Shown one piece after another: positions 40,630 to 50,258 of a DNA stretch of 64,000 bases (positions within the stretch are counted from its first letter, which is position 1; each line of letters starts with the position of its first letter). Made by a program: the position numbers and the translations under genes. This DNA comes from Cellulomonas sp. APG4. GTDB taxonomy: Bacteria; Actinomycetota; Actinomycetes; Actinomycetales; Cellulomonadaceae. The DNA is taken from NCBI RefSeq assembly GCF_009996735.1, contig NZ_JAACYI010000020.1:1-64000 (forward strand), in the 5' to 3' direction. Below the pieces are notes generated by a model. It was not told where the DNA came from. It did not search any database and worked only from the letters and a program-made list of their open reading frames with translations.

Positions 40630-41600
40630 GCGGCGACGTGATGGCGCCGCCCGTGATCGCCGTGGTGGGCCCGACGGCGACCGGGAAGTCCGACCTCGGC
40701 CTCGAGCTCGCCCTCGCGCTCGGCGGCGAGGTGGTCAACGCGGACGCGATGCAGCTCTACCGCGGCATGGACGTGGGCACCGCCAAGCTCACGGTCCCCG
40801 AGCGGCGCGGGGTCGCGCACCACCAGCTCGACGTGCTCGACGTCCGCGAGGAGGCCGTGGTCGCCGCGTACCAACGTCACGCGCGTGCGGACCTGGCTGC
40901 GATCGCCTCGCGGGGGCGCCGCGCCCTCGTCGTCGGCGGATCTGGCCTCTACGTGCGTGCGCTGCTCGACCGCATGGAGTTCCAGCCCGTGGATCCAGCC
41001 GTGCGCGCACGGCTCGAGGAGCGCGGCGCACGCGAGGGCCCTGGGCTGCTGCACGACGAGCTCGCCCGACGTGACCCGGCCGCTGCCGCCCGGATCGACC
41101 GGCGCAACCTGCGGCGGGTCGTCCGGGCCCTCGAGGTCATCGAGATCACCGGTGAGCCCTACGGCGCAGCGCTGCCGGAGCACCGGCACGAGGTACCCAC
41201 CGTCCAGCTGGGGCTCGACTGCGACCGCACGGTGCTCGACGCGCGCGTCGAGGCGCGGGTCGAGCGCATGTGGGCACAGGGCCTCGTCGACGAGGTGCGC
41301 GCGCTCGCAGGTCCGGACCTGGACGGCCTGGGACGCACGGCCGCGCGCGCGGTCGGGTACGCCGAGGTGCTGGACCTGCTCGCCGGGCGGGTGACCGAGG
41401 ACGAGGCACGAGCCGCGGTCGTCGCCGGGACGCGGCGGCTCGCGCGCAAGCAGATGGGGTGGTTCGGGCGCGACCCACGCACGCACTGGCTCGACGCGCG
41501 CGACCCCGCACTCGTCGACCGCGCGCTCGACCTGGTCGCCCGTGCCGACGCGGGACGGCTCGCGGACCCGGGCGCGCGGCGTCGTACCCTCGGCTCATGA
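40626..41600 (+). CDS. miaA: tRNA dimethylallyltransferase
   Basis: MiaA adds dimethylallyl to A37 of tRNAs reading U-starting codons, the substrate of MiaB. 324 residues from GTG 40626 (four-base overlap with the previous gene); ATG 40641 is the alternative. P-loop GPTATGKSDL, NADAMQLYRGMDVGTAK and RDPRTHWLDA are visible. The stop overlaps the dapF ATG. Confidence 0.95.
   Translation: MSGDVMAPPVIAVVGPTATGKSDLGLELALALGGEVVNADAMQLYRGMDVGTAKLTVPERRGVAHHQLDVLDVREEAVVAAYQRHARADLAAIASRGRRALVVGGSGLYVRALLDRMEFQPVDPAVRARLEERGAREGPGLLHDELARRDPAAAARIDRRNLRRVVRALEVIEITGEPYGAALPEHRHEVPTVQLGLDCDRTVLDARVEARVERMWAQGLVDEVRALAGPDLDGLGRTAARAVGYAEVLDLLAGRVTEDEARAAVVAGTRRLARKQMGWFGRDPRTHWLDARDPALVDRALDLVARADAGRLADPGARRRTLGS
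41585..41597 (+). promoter_or_regulatory. dapF promoter, leaderless layout
   Basis: TACCCT (41585-41590), 6 nt, then ATG 41597. It lies inside the last codons of miaA, so dapF may be transcribed independently despite the overlap. Confidence 0.5.
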
Positions 41601-42538
41601 GCGCCCCCACCGGTCCCCGCACGCTCGCGGTCGTCAAGGGCCACGGCACCCAGAACGACTTCGTGCTGCTCGACGACCGTGACGGCGTGCTCGACCTGGG
41701 GCCTGGCCTCGTCCGCGCGCTCGCCGACCGACGCGCCGGTGTGGGCGCCGACGGCGTGATCCGGCTGGTCCCGTGCCGGGCACTGCCCGAGGGCGCGGCG
41801 AGCACGGCCGAGGACCCTGCCGCCGAGTGGTTCATGGACTACCGCAACGCCGACGGCTCGGTGGCCCAGATGTGCGGCAACGGCGTGCGCGTGGTCGCGC
41901 GCTACGCCGAGCACCTCGGCCTGTGGGACGGCGCGGACGAGCTCGTGCTCGGCACGCGGGCGGGCGTGCGTCGTGTCCGACGCGACGGCGGCGCGTACGC
42001 GGTGGACATGGGCGAGTGGCGCTTCGTCGACCCGGCACGTGCCGAGTCCGCAGCCGTGGACGCCGAGGTGCAGGTCGCGGGCCTGCCGGTGGCACGTCCC
42101 GCCCTCAGCCTCGACCTCGGCAACCCGCACACCGTGGTCGCGGTCGCCGACCTGGACGAGCTCGCGCGGATCGACCTGACCCGTGCACCGGAGGTGACGC
42201 CGCCGCCGCCCGAGGGCAGCAACGTCGAGGTCGTGGTGCCGTTGGGCGAGGAGGTCACCCCGGAGGGCGAGACCGTGGGCCGGTTGCGCATGCGCGTGCA
42301 CGAGCGGGGCGTCGGCGAGACGCGTTCGTGCGGCACCGGAGCGTGCGCCGCGGCGCTCGCGGTACGGCACTGGGGCGGCCCGGGGTCACCCGACACCTGG
42401 CTGGTGGACGTGCCGGGTGGCACCGTCCGCGTGCGGACCCTCCCGGGCGGACGGGTCGAGCTGGCCGGTCCCGCCGTGCTGGTCGCCGAGGGGCTCGTCG
42501 ACCTCGACGCCCTCGAGGCCGGACGAGCCGGCTCCTGA
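41597..42538 (+). CDS. dapF: Diaminopimelate epimerase
   Basis: Converts LL- to meso-diaminopimelate for peptidoglycan and lysine. 313 residues; both catalytic cysteines are present, C93 in QMCGNGVR and C245 in RSCGTGACAA, plus GHGTQNDFVLLD near the start. Slightly longer than the E. coli enzyme (274) because of an inserted charged loop. Coupled to miaA by ATGA. Confidence 0.96.
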   Translation: MSAPTGPRTLAVVKGHGTQNDFVLLDDRDGVLDLGPGLVRALADRRAGVGADGVIRLVPCRALPEGAASTAEDPAAEWFMDYRNADGSVAQMCGNGVRVVARYAEHLGLWDGADELVLGTRAGVRRVRRDGGAYAVDMGEWRFVDPARAESAAVDAEVQVAGLPVARPALSLDLGNPHTVVAVADLDELARIDLTRAPEVTPPPPEGSNVEVVVPLGEEVTPEGETVGRLRMRVHERGVGETRSCGTGACAAALAVRHWGGPGSPDTWLVDVPGGTVRVRTLPGGRVELAGPAVLVAEGLVDLDALEAGRAGS

Positions 42539-42546
42539 CGGTCAGG
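42534..42546 (+). terminator. Compact hairpin pairing convergent stop codons
   Basis: CCTGAC and GTCAGG (42534-42546) pair; the dapF TGA and the opposing methyltransferase stop are opposite one another. Only 3 bp separate the two genes. Confidence 0.4.
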
Positions 42547-43186
42547 CGGCCGGCGTCACGCGCAGCACGCGGAAGCCCTTGGCGCTCGCGGCACGCTCGC
42601 ACAGCCACCCCTGCTCGTCGGCCATCCACCGCTGCAGGCTGTCGGCGCCGAGGTTGCGCTGCACCACCAGGTGCGCGTCGGCCCCCGCACGCAGCCGCGG
42701 CAGCCACCGCACGAGCATCGTGTGCAGCGCTCCCTTGCCGACGCGGATCGGCGGGTTCGACCAGAGGGCGTCGAGCACCACGTCCGCCGGGACCTCGTCG
42801 GGCGTCACGGCCACGACGTTGTCGAGCCCCAGGCGTGCGGCGTTGCGCGTGACGAGGTCGAGCGCGCGCGCGTTGACGTCGACCGCCCAGACCCGTGCGC
42901 CGGGCGAGAGCATCGCCATCGTGAGGGCGACCGGCCCCCAGCCGGTGCCGAGGTCGAGCAGCTCCCCGTCGGCGGGTGGCGGCGGGACGGTGCGCAGCAG
43001 CACCTGGGTCCCGAGGTCGATCCGTCCGGGGGAGAAGACGCCCGCGGCGACCTCGACCTCGACCTCGCGGCCCGCGAGCCGAACCGCGAGGGGACGCCGC
43101 TGCTCGGGCGAGGCCGGGCGCGCGCTGAAGTAGTGCTCCGCAGCCGGCTCGTCGGGCTCGTCGGGAGCGGGGCTGTCGGGTCGCAC
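42542..43186 (-). CDS. Class I SAM methyltransferase, RsmC-like
   Basis: 214 residues, single MTS-type domain of the 16S rRNA G1207 methyltransferase family. SAM loop LLDLGTGWGPVAL, acidic AVDVNARAL and the catalytic NPPIRVGK (NPPF/Y type). It lacks the N-terminal half of E. coli RsmC, as is normal in actinobacteria. rRNA as substrate is likely but not certain. GTG start with TAGAGT six bases upstream. Confidence 0.88.
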   Translation of the reverse strand: MRPDSPAPDEPDEPAAEHYFSARPASPEQRRPLAVRLAGREVEVEVAAGVFSPGRIDLGTQVLLRTVPPPPADGELLDLGTGWGPVALTMAMLSPGARVWAVDVNARALDLVTRNAARLGLDNVVAVTPDEVPADVVLDALWSNPPIRVGKGALHTMLVRWLPRLRAGADAHLVVQRNLGADSLQRWMADEQGWLCERAASAKGFRVLRVTPAA

Positions 43187-43198
43187 GCGCGCACTCTA
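43187..43198 (-). promoter_or_regulatory. RsmC-like gene promoter, leaderless layout
   Basis: Minus-strand TAGAGT (43198-43193), 6 nt, then GTG 43186. Confidence 0.5.
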
Positions 43199-43296
43199 CC
43201 GACGCGTGGGCGCCGCTCCCCGCGCTCCGCCCTCGGCATATCGCCTCGCGGGTCGACCGGCGCGCGTGTCACGCTTGTGGGGAACGAGAGGACGAC

Positions 43297-44781
43297 GTGA
43301 CGAACCCCACCACCGACCCACGGCGCGCGCGCGAGCTCGCCGACGCCGTCGTCGCCCGCGTCCTGGCACGTGCCGGGACCGCCGTCGACGAGGGTGAGAC
43401 CCGGACCACGAGCTCCGACGGCGAGCAGCTGGACCGCGCCGAGCGCGCGGCCCTGCGGCGTGTCTCGGGGCTGTCGACCGAGCTCACCGACGTCACCGAG
43501 GTCGAGTACCGACAGCTGCGCCTCGAGAAGGTCGTGCTCGCCGGCCTGTGGACCTCCGGTCCCGGGGAGGACGCCGAGAACTCGCTGCGCGAGCTCGCCG
43601 CGCTCGCCGAGACCGCCGGGTCGCAGGTGCTCGACGGCGTCCTGCAGCGCCGTTCGCACCCCGACCCCGGCACCTACCTCGGTGCCGGCAAGGCCGCCGA
43701 GCTCGCCGACGTGGTCCAGTCGACCGGGGCCGACACCGTCATCGTCGACGCGGACCTCGCACCGTCCCAGCGGCGCGGCCTCGAGGACATCGTCCGGGTC
43801 AAGGTGATCGACCGGACCGCGCTGATCCTCGACATCTTCGCCCAGCACGCGAAGTCCCGTGAGGGCAAGGCGCAGGTCGAGCTCGCGCAGCTCGAGTACC
43901 TGCTGCCACGCCTGCGTGGGTGGGGCGAGTCGATGTCCCGGCAGGCGGGTGGTCGCGTCGCCGGCGGCGCGGGGATCGGGTCGCGCGGCCCCGGCGAGAC
44001 CAAGATCGAGCTCGACCGGCGGCGCATCCGCACGCGGATGGCGAAGCTGCGGCGCGAGATCGCCGCGATGGCTCCCGCGCGGGCCGCGCAACGGTCGGGT
44101 CGTCGGCGCAACGCCGTGCCGTCGGTCGCGATCGCGGGCTACACGAACGCGGGCAAGTCGAGCCTCCTCAACCGCCTCACGGGCGCTGGGGTGCTCGTCG
44201 AGAACGCGCTGTTCGCGACGCTCGACCCGACCGTGCGCCGGGCGGTCACGCCCGACGGCCGCGGCTACACCATCGCGGACACCGTGGGCTTCGTGCGGTC
44301 GCTGCCCACCCAGCTCGTCGAGGCCTTCCGGTCGACCCTCGAGGAGGTGGGCGACGCGGACCTGCTGCTCCACGTGGTCGACGTCGCCCACCCCGATCCC
44401 GAGGGACAGGTTGCCGCGGTACGGGCGGTGCTGGCCGAGATCGACGGCGCCCAGGACATCCCCGAGCTCCTCGTCCTCAACAAGGCCGACCGCGCAGATC
44501 CGGACGTCGTGGCACGCATGCGTCGTCGGGAGCCGCGCTCGGTGGTGGTCTCGGCGTTCACGGGCGCGGGGGTCGACGACCTGCGCGAGCAGGTCGCGGC
44601 CCTCCTCCCGCGACCCCAGGTCGAGATCGACGTCGTGGTGCCCTACCAGCGAGGTGACCTGGTGCACCGCGCGCACACCGAGGGTGAGATCGACACCGAG
44701 GAGCACACGGCCGACGGGACGGCTCTGCGCGCTCGGGTCAGCGCCGAGCTCGCGGCCGAGCTCAGGCAGGCCGCGGTCTAG
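43297..44781 (+). CDS. hflX: Ribosome-splitting GTPase HflX
   Basis: HflX binds and splits stalled or heat-stressed 70S ribosomes. 494 residues: N-terminal HflX domain (GAGKAAELADVVQSTGADTVI is the glycine-rich family region), coiled helix with GRVAGGAGIGSRGPGETKIE, then the G domain GYTNAGKSSLLN, DTVGFVRSLP and NKAD. The GTG is preceded by GAGAGGA; CACGCT at 43270-43275 is a possible -10 box for a leader of about 15 nt. Confidence 0.96.
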   Translation: MTNPTTDPRRARELADAVVARVLARAGTAVDEGETRTTSSDGEQLDRAERAALRRVSGLSTELTDVTEVEYRQLRLEKVVLAGLWTSGPGEDAENSLRELAALAETAGSQVLDGVLQRRSHPDPGTYLGAGKAAELADVVQSTGADTVIVDADLAPSQRRGLEDIVRVKVIDRTALILDIFAQHAKSREGKAQVELAQLEYLLPRLRGWGESMSRQAGGRVAGGAGIGSRGPGETKIELDRRRIRTRMAKLRREIAAMAPARAAQRSGRRRNAVPSVAIAGYTNAGKSSLLNRLTGAGVLVENALFATLDPTVRRAVTPDGRGYTIADTVGFVRSLPTQLVEAFRSTLEEVGDADLLLHVVDVAHPDPEGQVAAVRAVLAEIDGAQDIPELLVLNKADRADPDVVARMRRREPRSVVVSAFTGAGVDDLREQVAALLPRPQVEIDVVVPYQRGDLVHRAHTEGEIDTEEHTADGTALRARVSAELAAELRQAAV

Positions 44782-44872
44782 CACCGTCGCGGCGCGCGAC
44801 CGCGTCCGGTGCCGCGTACCGGCCGGTGGGCGCGGACCGGCGGACGCGCGCCCGGGTGCGTCGCCCAGCGCC

Positions 44873-44885
44873 TACCCTTCCGGGG
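44873..44885 (+). promoter_or_regulatory. dinG promoter, leaderless layout
   Basis: TACCCT (44873-44878), 6 nt, then GTG 44885. No LexA box is present. Confidence 0.55.
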
Positions 44886-47005
44886 TGAGCCCAGCACCCG
44901 CGCCGGAGAAGGTCGAGCCCGCCGTCGCGCTGCTCGACCGCGCGGTCGACGCCCTCGGCGGGGCGCGGCGCGAGGGGCAGCGCGTCATGGCCCAGGCGGT
45001 GGCCCGCGCGCTGGGCTCGCGTGACCACCTCCTGGTGCAGGCGGGCACGGGCACGGGCAAGTCGCTCGGCTACCTCGTGCCGGCGGTGCGCCACTCCGTC
45101 CTGCACGACGAGCGGGTCGTGGTCTCGACCGCGACGCTCGCGCTGCAGCGACAGGTCATGACCCGCGACCTGCCCCTCGTCGTCGACGCCGTCGCACCCC
45201 ACCTGCCGCGGACACCCGACGTCGCTCTCCTCAAGGGGTGGCACAACTACCTGTGCCGGCACAAGGTGGTCGGCGGCTACCCGGCCGACGAGCCCGCGAC
45301 CCTCTTCACGGCGGTCGACGGGGGAGACGCGGGGGACCACCCTGCGCCCGCCGACGACGACGGCGCGGGGCCGGGACGCCTGGGGCGGCAGGTCGTCCGG
45401 CTCCGCGAGTGGGCCGAGGAGACCACCACGGGGGACCGGGACGACCTCGTGCCCGGCGTGAGCGACGCGGCGTGGCGGCAGGTGTCCGTCACGGCGATGG
45501 AGTGCCTGGGGGCCAAGTGCCCGCTGATCGACGAGTGCTTCCCCGAGGCCGCGCGTGAGAGGTCGCGTGAGGCCGACGTGGTCGTGACCAACCACGCGAT
45601 GCTCGGGATCGCCGCGAGCGGCTCGCCCGGCGTGCTGCCCGAGCACCAGGTGCTCGTGGTCGACGAGGCCCACGAGCTGACGGACCGCGTGACGGCCCAG
45701 GCGACCGCCGAGCTGTCGGCGGCGACGGTCGAGCTCGCCGCGCGACTCGCACGCCGGCACGGCGGCATCGCGACGGACGACCTCGATGCCGCCGGGCGCG
45801 ACCTCGGCTCGGTCCTCGGCCCCCTGCCCGAGGGCCGGCTGCGCGACGGGCTGCCCGGACAGCTCGCGGCGGTCGTCGGCCAGGTGCGGGATGCCGCTCG
45901 CGGGCTCCTCACGGCACTCAAGCCCGACGGGCCTCCTGCGCCCGGGACCGAGGGTGGGCTCAAGCTCGCGACCTCCGCCGTGCTCTCGGTCTTCGAGATC
46001 GCCGAGCGCATGACGGCCGCGACCGAGGGCCATGACGTGCTCTGGTGCGCACGCGGCACGTCGGGCTCCGCGGGGGGCCGCGCGGGAGTGACGCGCCTGC
46101 ACGCCGCACCGCTCGCGGTCTCGGGGCTCGTCCGCACGCACCTGCTGACGGGCCGCACCGCGGTGCTCACCTCGGCGACCCTGGCGCTCGGCGGGAGCTT
46201 CTCACCGCTCGCCGCCGGGATCGGGCTCGACCCGGCGAGCGAGCGGGACGAGCCGGGCGACGCGACCGGGGCCGAGGGCGACGACGGGATCGCGGACGCG
46301 CCGAGCCAGGACCCGCAGGCCACGCGGCGGTGGCGAGGTCTCGATGTCGGGAGCCCGTTCGACTACCCGAACCGGGCGATCCTCTACGTCGCGCGACACC
46401 TGCCCCCTCCGGGACGCGAGCCGACGACGGAGGCGCAGCTGGACGAGATCGCCGAGCTCGTCGCGGCCTCGGGTGGCGGCGCCCTCGGGCTGTTCTCGTC
46501 GCGCAGGGCCGCCGAGGCCGCGGCCGAGGCGATGCGCGAGCGGCTCGACGTCCCCGTGCTCTGCCAGGGCGACGACCAGCTCCCGACCCTCGTGCGCCAG
46601 TTCGCCGACGACGACGCGACGTGCCTGTTCGGGACGCTGTCGCTGTGGCAGGGCGTCGACGTGCCCGGCCGGACGTGCCGGCTCGTGCTCATCGACCGGA
46701 TCCCCTTCCCGCGGCCCGACGACCCGGTGCGTTCGGCCAGGTCGGAGGCCGTCGCGGCAGGCGGTGGCAACGGCTTCATGGCGGTTGCGGCCACGCACGC
46801 GGCGCTGCTGCTCGCCCAGGGCTCGGGACGCCTGGTGCGCACGGACGCCGACCGGGGCGTGGTCGCGGTGCTCGACCCGCGGCTCGCGACGGCCCGCTAC
46901 GGAGGCTTCCTCGTGCGGTCGCTCCCGCCGTTCTGGCGCACGACCGACCCGCAGGTCGCGCGGGGCGCCCTGGGCCGACTGGCGGCGGCGCCGTCCGAGG
47001 GTTGA
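44885..47005 (+). CDS. dinG: DinG/XPD-family ATP-dependent DNA helicase
   Basis: Superfamily-2 helicase of the XPD/DinG type that unwinds forked or damaged DNA. 706 residues. Walker A AGTGTGKS at 53-60, DEAH at 260-263, and cysteines around CLGAKCPLIDEC that fit the 4Fe-4S cluster of the family. C-terminal motifs FGTLSLWQGVDVPG and QGSGRLVRT complete the core. The start is set by the leaderless promoter; the frame is open upstream but without similarity. Confidence 0.94.
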   Translation: MSPAPAPEKVEPAVALLDRAVDALGGARREGQRVMAQAVARALGSRDHLLVQAGTGTGKSLGYLVPAVRHSVLHDERVVVSTATLALQRQVMTRDLPLVVDAVAPHLPRTPDVALLKGWHNYLCRHKVVGGYPADEPATLFTAVDGGDAGDHPAPADDDGAGPGRLGRQVVRLREWAEETTTGDRDDLVPGVSDAAWRQVSVTAMECLGAKCPLIDECFPEAARERSREADVVVTNHAMLGIAASGSPGVLPEHQVLVVDEAHELTDRVTAQATAELSAATVELAARLARRHGGIATDDLDAAGRDLGSVLGPLPEGRLRDGLPGQLAAVVGQVRDAARGLLTALKPDGPPAPGTEGGLKLATSAVLSVFEIAERMTAATEGHDVLWCARGTSGSAGGRAGVTRLHAAPLAVSGLVRTHLLTGRTAVLTSATLALGGSFSPLAAGIGLDPASERDEPGDATGAEGDDGIADAPSQDPQATRRWRGLDVGSPFDYPNRAILYVARHLPPPGREPTTEAQLDEIAELVAASGGGALGLFSSRRAAEAAAEAMRERLDVPVLCQGDDQLPTLVRQFADDDATCLFGTLSLWQGVDVPGRTCRLVLIDRIPFPRPDDPVRSARSEAVAAGGGNGFMAVAATHAALLLAQGSGRLVRTDADRGVVAVLDPRLATARYGGFLVRSLPPFWRTTDPQVARGALGRLAAAPSEG

Positions 47006-47088
47006 GGCGCGCCGTGCGCGTCCGACACCGTCCGCCCTAGGGTTGTGCCGCGGCCGACCGGTCGTGACGCGACGACGACGGAGCTGGT

Positions 47089-48120
47089 GTGGACACGACG
47101 ACGCTGGTGGGCGAGCAGGCCGGGACGCATGCCGTGGGCACGCCGGGCACGGGTGCTCGCCGACGGAGCAAGCTCGCGATCGTGGGCGCGGGGAGCGTGG
47201 GCGCGACCATGGCGTACGCCGCCCTGATGCGCGGTGCCGCGCGCAGCGTCGCGCTCTACGACATCAACGCCGCCAAGGTCGAGGCCGAGGCGCTCGACAT
47301 CGGGCACGGCATCCAGTTCATGCCGATGGCGGACGTCGAGGGCTCGGACGACATCGCGGTGTGCGCGGGCGCGGACGTCGTCGTCGTGACCGCGGGCGCC
47401 AAGCAGAAGCCCGGGCAGAGCCGGCTCGACCTCGCCGAGGCGACCATCAAGCTCGTCCGCACGATCCTGCCCGGCCTCGTCGAGGTCGCGCCCGACGCGG
47501 TCTACGTCATGGTCACGAACCCCGTCGACATCGTGACGTACGCGGCGCTCAAGAGCTCGGGCCTGCCGCCGAACCAGCTCTTCGGCTCGGGCACGGTGCT
47601 CGACTCGTCGCGGCTGCGCTACCTGCTCGCGCAGCACACGGGCGTCGCGGCCCAGAACGTGCACGCCTACATCGCGGGCGAGCACGGCGACTCCGAGATC
47701 CCGCTGTGGAGCTCCGCGATGATCGGCTCGGTGCCCCTGCTCGACTGGCCGGGGATGCGCGGCCCGGACGGCGAGGTGGTCGGGCGGCTCGCGGCCGAGG
47801 ACCGGACGCGCATCGCGGACGAAGTCGTGAACTCGGCCTACCGCATCATCGCGGGCAAGGGTGCGACGAACTACGCCGTGGCGCTCGCGGGCTCGCGCAT
47901 CATCGAGGCCGTCCTCAACGACGAGCGTCGGGTGCTGCCGGTGTCCTCGCTCCTCCAGGACTACCGCGGGATCTCGGACGTCTGCCTCTCGGTCCCCTCG
48001 GTGGTCGGACGCCACGGCGTCGAGGCGACCCTGCCCATCAGCATGTCCGAGGACGAGCTGGCAGGGCTGCACCGCTCGGCCGAGGCGCTGCGCGACGTCG
48101 CGCGGCGCTTCGGCCTCTGA
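47089..48120 (+). CDS. ldh: L-lactate dehydrogenase
   Basis: Reduces pyruvate to L-lactate with NADH. 343 residues; NAD loop VGAGSVGATMAY, VVTAGAKQKPGQSR (substrate arginine loop) and the catalytic histidine in GEHGDSE. The Q at the specificity loop (KQKPGQSR) marks lactate rather than malate dehydrogenase. N-terminus about 20 residues longer than usual. TAGGGT (47038-47043) is a -10 candidate, leader about 40 nt. No Rex operator was seen. Confidence 0.96.
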   Translation: MDTTTLVGEQAGTHAVGTPGTGARRRSKLAIVGAGSVGATMAYAALMRGAARSVALYDINAAKVEAEALDIGHGIQFMPMADVEGSDDIAVCAGADVVVVTAGAKQKPGQSRLDLAEATIKLVRTILPGLVEVAPDAVYVMVTNPVDIVTYAALKSSGLPPNQLFGSGTVLDSSRLRYLLAQHTGVAAQNVHAYIAGEHGDSEIPLWSSAMIGSVPLLDWPGMRGPDGEVVGRLAAEDRTRIADEVVNSAYRIIAGKGATNYAVALAGSRIIEAVLNDERRVLPVSSLLQDYRGISDVCLSVPSVVGRHGVEATLPISMSEDELAGLHRSAEALRDVARRFGL

Positions 48121-48155
48121 GGGCGCCCGGACCGCGCCTGTCGCGACTCAGAGGC
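48113..48155 (+). terminator. ldh-lexA bidirectional hairpin
   Basis: GCCTCTGAG (48113-48121) pairs perfectly with CTCAGAGGC (48147-48155). The ldh TGA and the lexA stop lie opposite each other in the stem. The 25-nt loop can fold further. Confidence 0.5.
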
Positions 48156-48885
48156 TGCGCAGCACGCTCACGACCCGCCCGAGCACCACGGCGTCGTCGG
48201 CGGGGATGGGCGCGTACGCCGAGTTCTGCGGGAGCAGCCAGACGTGGCCGTCCTTGCGGCTCAGCGTCTTGACCGTCGCCTCGCCGTCGATCATCGCCGC
48301 CACGATCTCACCGTTCTCGGCCACCGGCTGGCGTCGGACGACGACCCAGTCACCGTCGCAGATCGCGGCGTCGATCATCGAGTCCCCGACGACGCGCAGC
48401 AGGAAGAGCTCGCCGTCGCCGACGAGCTGGCGGGGGAGCGGGAAGACGTCCTCGACCACCTGGTCGGCCAGGATCGGTCCACCCGCGGCGATACGGCCGA
48501 CCACGGGCACGTACGACGGTGCGGGCGTCGCGTCGCCAGGGGCGAGGTGGCCGTCGGCCACGTCGTCGTGCCCGAAGGGCCCGACGCCGCGTGAGTCATC
48601 CGGGTGCACGACCTCGATCGCACGGGGTCGGTTCGGGTCGCGACGCAGGTAGCCCTTGCGCTCGAGGGCCATCAGCTGGTGCTTGACCGATGACGGGCTC
48701 GTGAGGCCGACGGCCTCGCCGATCTCACGCATGCTCGGTGGGTACCCACGGTTCTCGACGCTCGCGCGGATCGTCTCCAGCACGAGCCGCTGGCGCGCCG
48801 TCAACCCGTCCACGTCGCTCGGCCCGTCGGGCAGGGCGTGCACGGTCGCGACGCTCTCGTCGCTCGACGGCTGCTCGGGTGCCAC
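48148..48885 (-). CDS. lexA: SOS repressor LexA
   Basis: Represses DNA-damage genes until RecA filaments trigger self-cleavage. 245 residues: winged helix-turn-helix (about 28-92, [22 protein letters not shown]), cleavage bond A134-G135 in GRIAAGG, catalytic S169 (GDSM) and K206 (TVKTL). GTG start behind AGGAGGAG. Its own promoter carries a LexA box, so it is autoregulated. Confidence 0.98.
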   Translation of the reverse strand: MAPEQPSSDESVATVHALPDGPSDVDGLTARQRLVLETIRASVENRGYPPSMREIGEAVGLTSPSSVKHQLMALERKGYLRRDPNRPRAIEVVHPDDSRGVGPFGHDDVADGHLAPGDATPAPSYVPVVGRIAAGGPILADQVVEDVFPLPRQLVGDGELFLLRVVGDSMIDAAICDGDWVVVRRQPVAENGEIVAAMIDGEATVKTLSRKDGHVWLLPQNSAYAPIPADDAVVLGRVVSVLRSL

Positions 48886-48981
48886 GTGCTCCTCCTGTCG
48901 TCGCGTCCGGCCCGTGGTGCCGCTGCGCGCGAGACCGGGACGGTCGTGTCGGTGGTCGATGGTCTGCTGACCGACGTCGCC

Positions 48982-49022
48982 AGCCTAGGGCGGGGACGGG
49001 TGGGGATCAAACACCTGTTCGA
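48982..49022 (-). promoter_or_regulatory. lexA promoter with LexA (SOS) box
   Basis: Minus strand: TTGATC (49010-49005), exactly 17 bp, TAGGCT (48987-48982). The box TCAAACACCTGTTCGA (49007-49022, plus strand) overlaps the -35 element and departs from the consensus at one core base (A for G). Leader about 90 nt. Confidence 0.85.
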
Positions 49023-49100
49023 CCGCGTGTCGGTCGCCTCGGGAGTGGCGGCGCTGTCGACTCCGTCGGCACCTTGTGCTAGACATCGTACAGACGTTCG

Positions 49101-49116
49101 ACGTACGTGTGTTCGA
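49101..49116 (+). promoter_or_regulatory. Second LexA box, before the LysM gene
   Basis: ACGTACGTGTGTTCGA: one perfect half site (GTTCGA), two mismatches in the other. It ends 18 bases before the chosen ATG, so bound LexA would block elongation or initiation of the LysM gene. Confidence 0.6.
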
Positions 49117-49134
49117 ATGACCTTGGAGGGTGAG

Positions 49135-49534
<400 letters not shown>

Positions 49535-49706
49535 AGTGTCGTCGTGCTGGGGAGTCGCCGGGCGGCCCGGAGGGGAGCAGCGCTCGCTGTCGTGCCGCCC
49601 GCTCCGTGTGGCAGAGTCGGGGCCGCGGCACGCCGGTGACGGGTGTGTCCGGGGCGCCCCAGCCCCGCCGCGCGCAGCGGCCAGGTCCGCGGAGAGGTGG
49701 TCGTCG

Positions 49707-50201
49707 GTGCACTGCCCGTTCTGTCGGCACAGCGACTCGAGGGTCGTCGACTCGCGGACGTCGGATGATGGTGCGTCGATCCGTCGGCGACGCCAGTGCC
49801 CCGAGTGCGGCCGGCGATTCACCACGCTCGAGACGGCCAGCCTGTCGGTCGTCAAGCGCTCGGGCGTGACCGAGCCCTTCAGCAGGGAGAAGATCGTCAA
49901 CGGCGTGCGCAAGGCGTGCCAGGGGCGCCCGGTGAGCGAGGACGACCTCGCCCTGCTCGCCCAGCGTGTCGAGGAGGCGCTGCGCACGACGGGCAGCGCG
50001 GAGCTCGACGCGCACGAGATCGGTCTGTCGATCCTCGGCCCGCTGCGTGACCTGGACGAGGTCGCCTACCTGCGGTTCGCGAGCGTGTACCAGGCGTTCG
50101 ACTCGCTCGAGGACTTCGAGGCGGCGATCACCGCGCTCCGTGCCTCACACGGCGACGGTGCCCCCCACGAGACCAGCGAGCCGGCCGTCGACGAGGTGTG
50201 A
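49707..50201 (+). CDS. nrdR: Transcriptional repressor NrdR
   Basis: Zinc-ribbon and ATP-cone repressor of ribonucleotide reductase genes. 164 residues from GTG 49707 behind GGAGAGGTGG. Zinc cysteines C3, C6, C31 and C34; the ATP-cone follows ([24 protein letters not shown]). The ribonucleotide reductase gene that often follows in actinobacteria is not here. Confidence 0.97.
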   Translation: MHCPFCRHSDSRVVDSRTSDDGASIRRRRQCPECGRRFTTLETASLSVVKRSGVTEPFSREKIVNGVRKACQGRPVSEDDLALLAQRVEEALRTTGSAELDAHEIGLSILGPLRDLDEVAYLRFASVYQAFDSLEDFEAAITALRASHGDGAPHETSEPAVDEV

Positions 50202-50258
50202 CCGCGGCCCGGTCGCGGCCCGTCGTCGCCGATGTGAGAGTGGGCCCGAGGAGGGCCC

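Noticed and set aside
44786-44800. Terminator after hflX (GTCGCG/CGCGAC)
   Set aside because: Six-bp stem in DNA of this GC content is expected by chance; no support from position beyond being intergenic.
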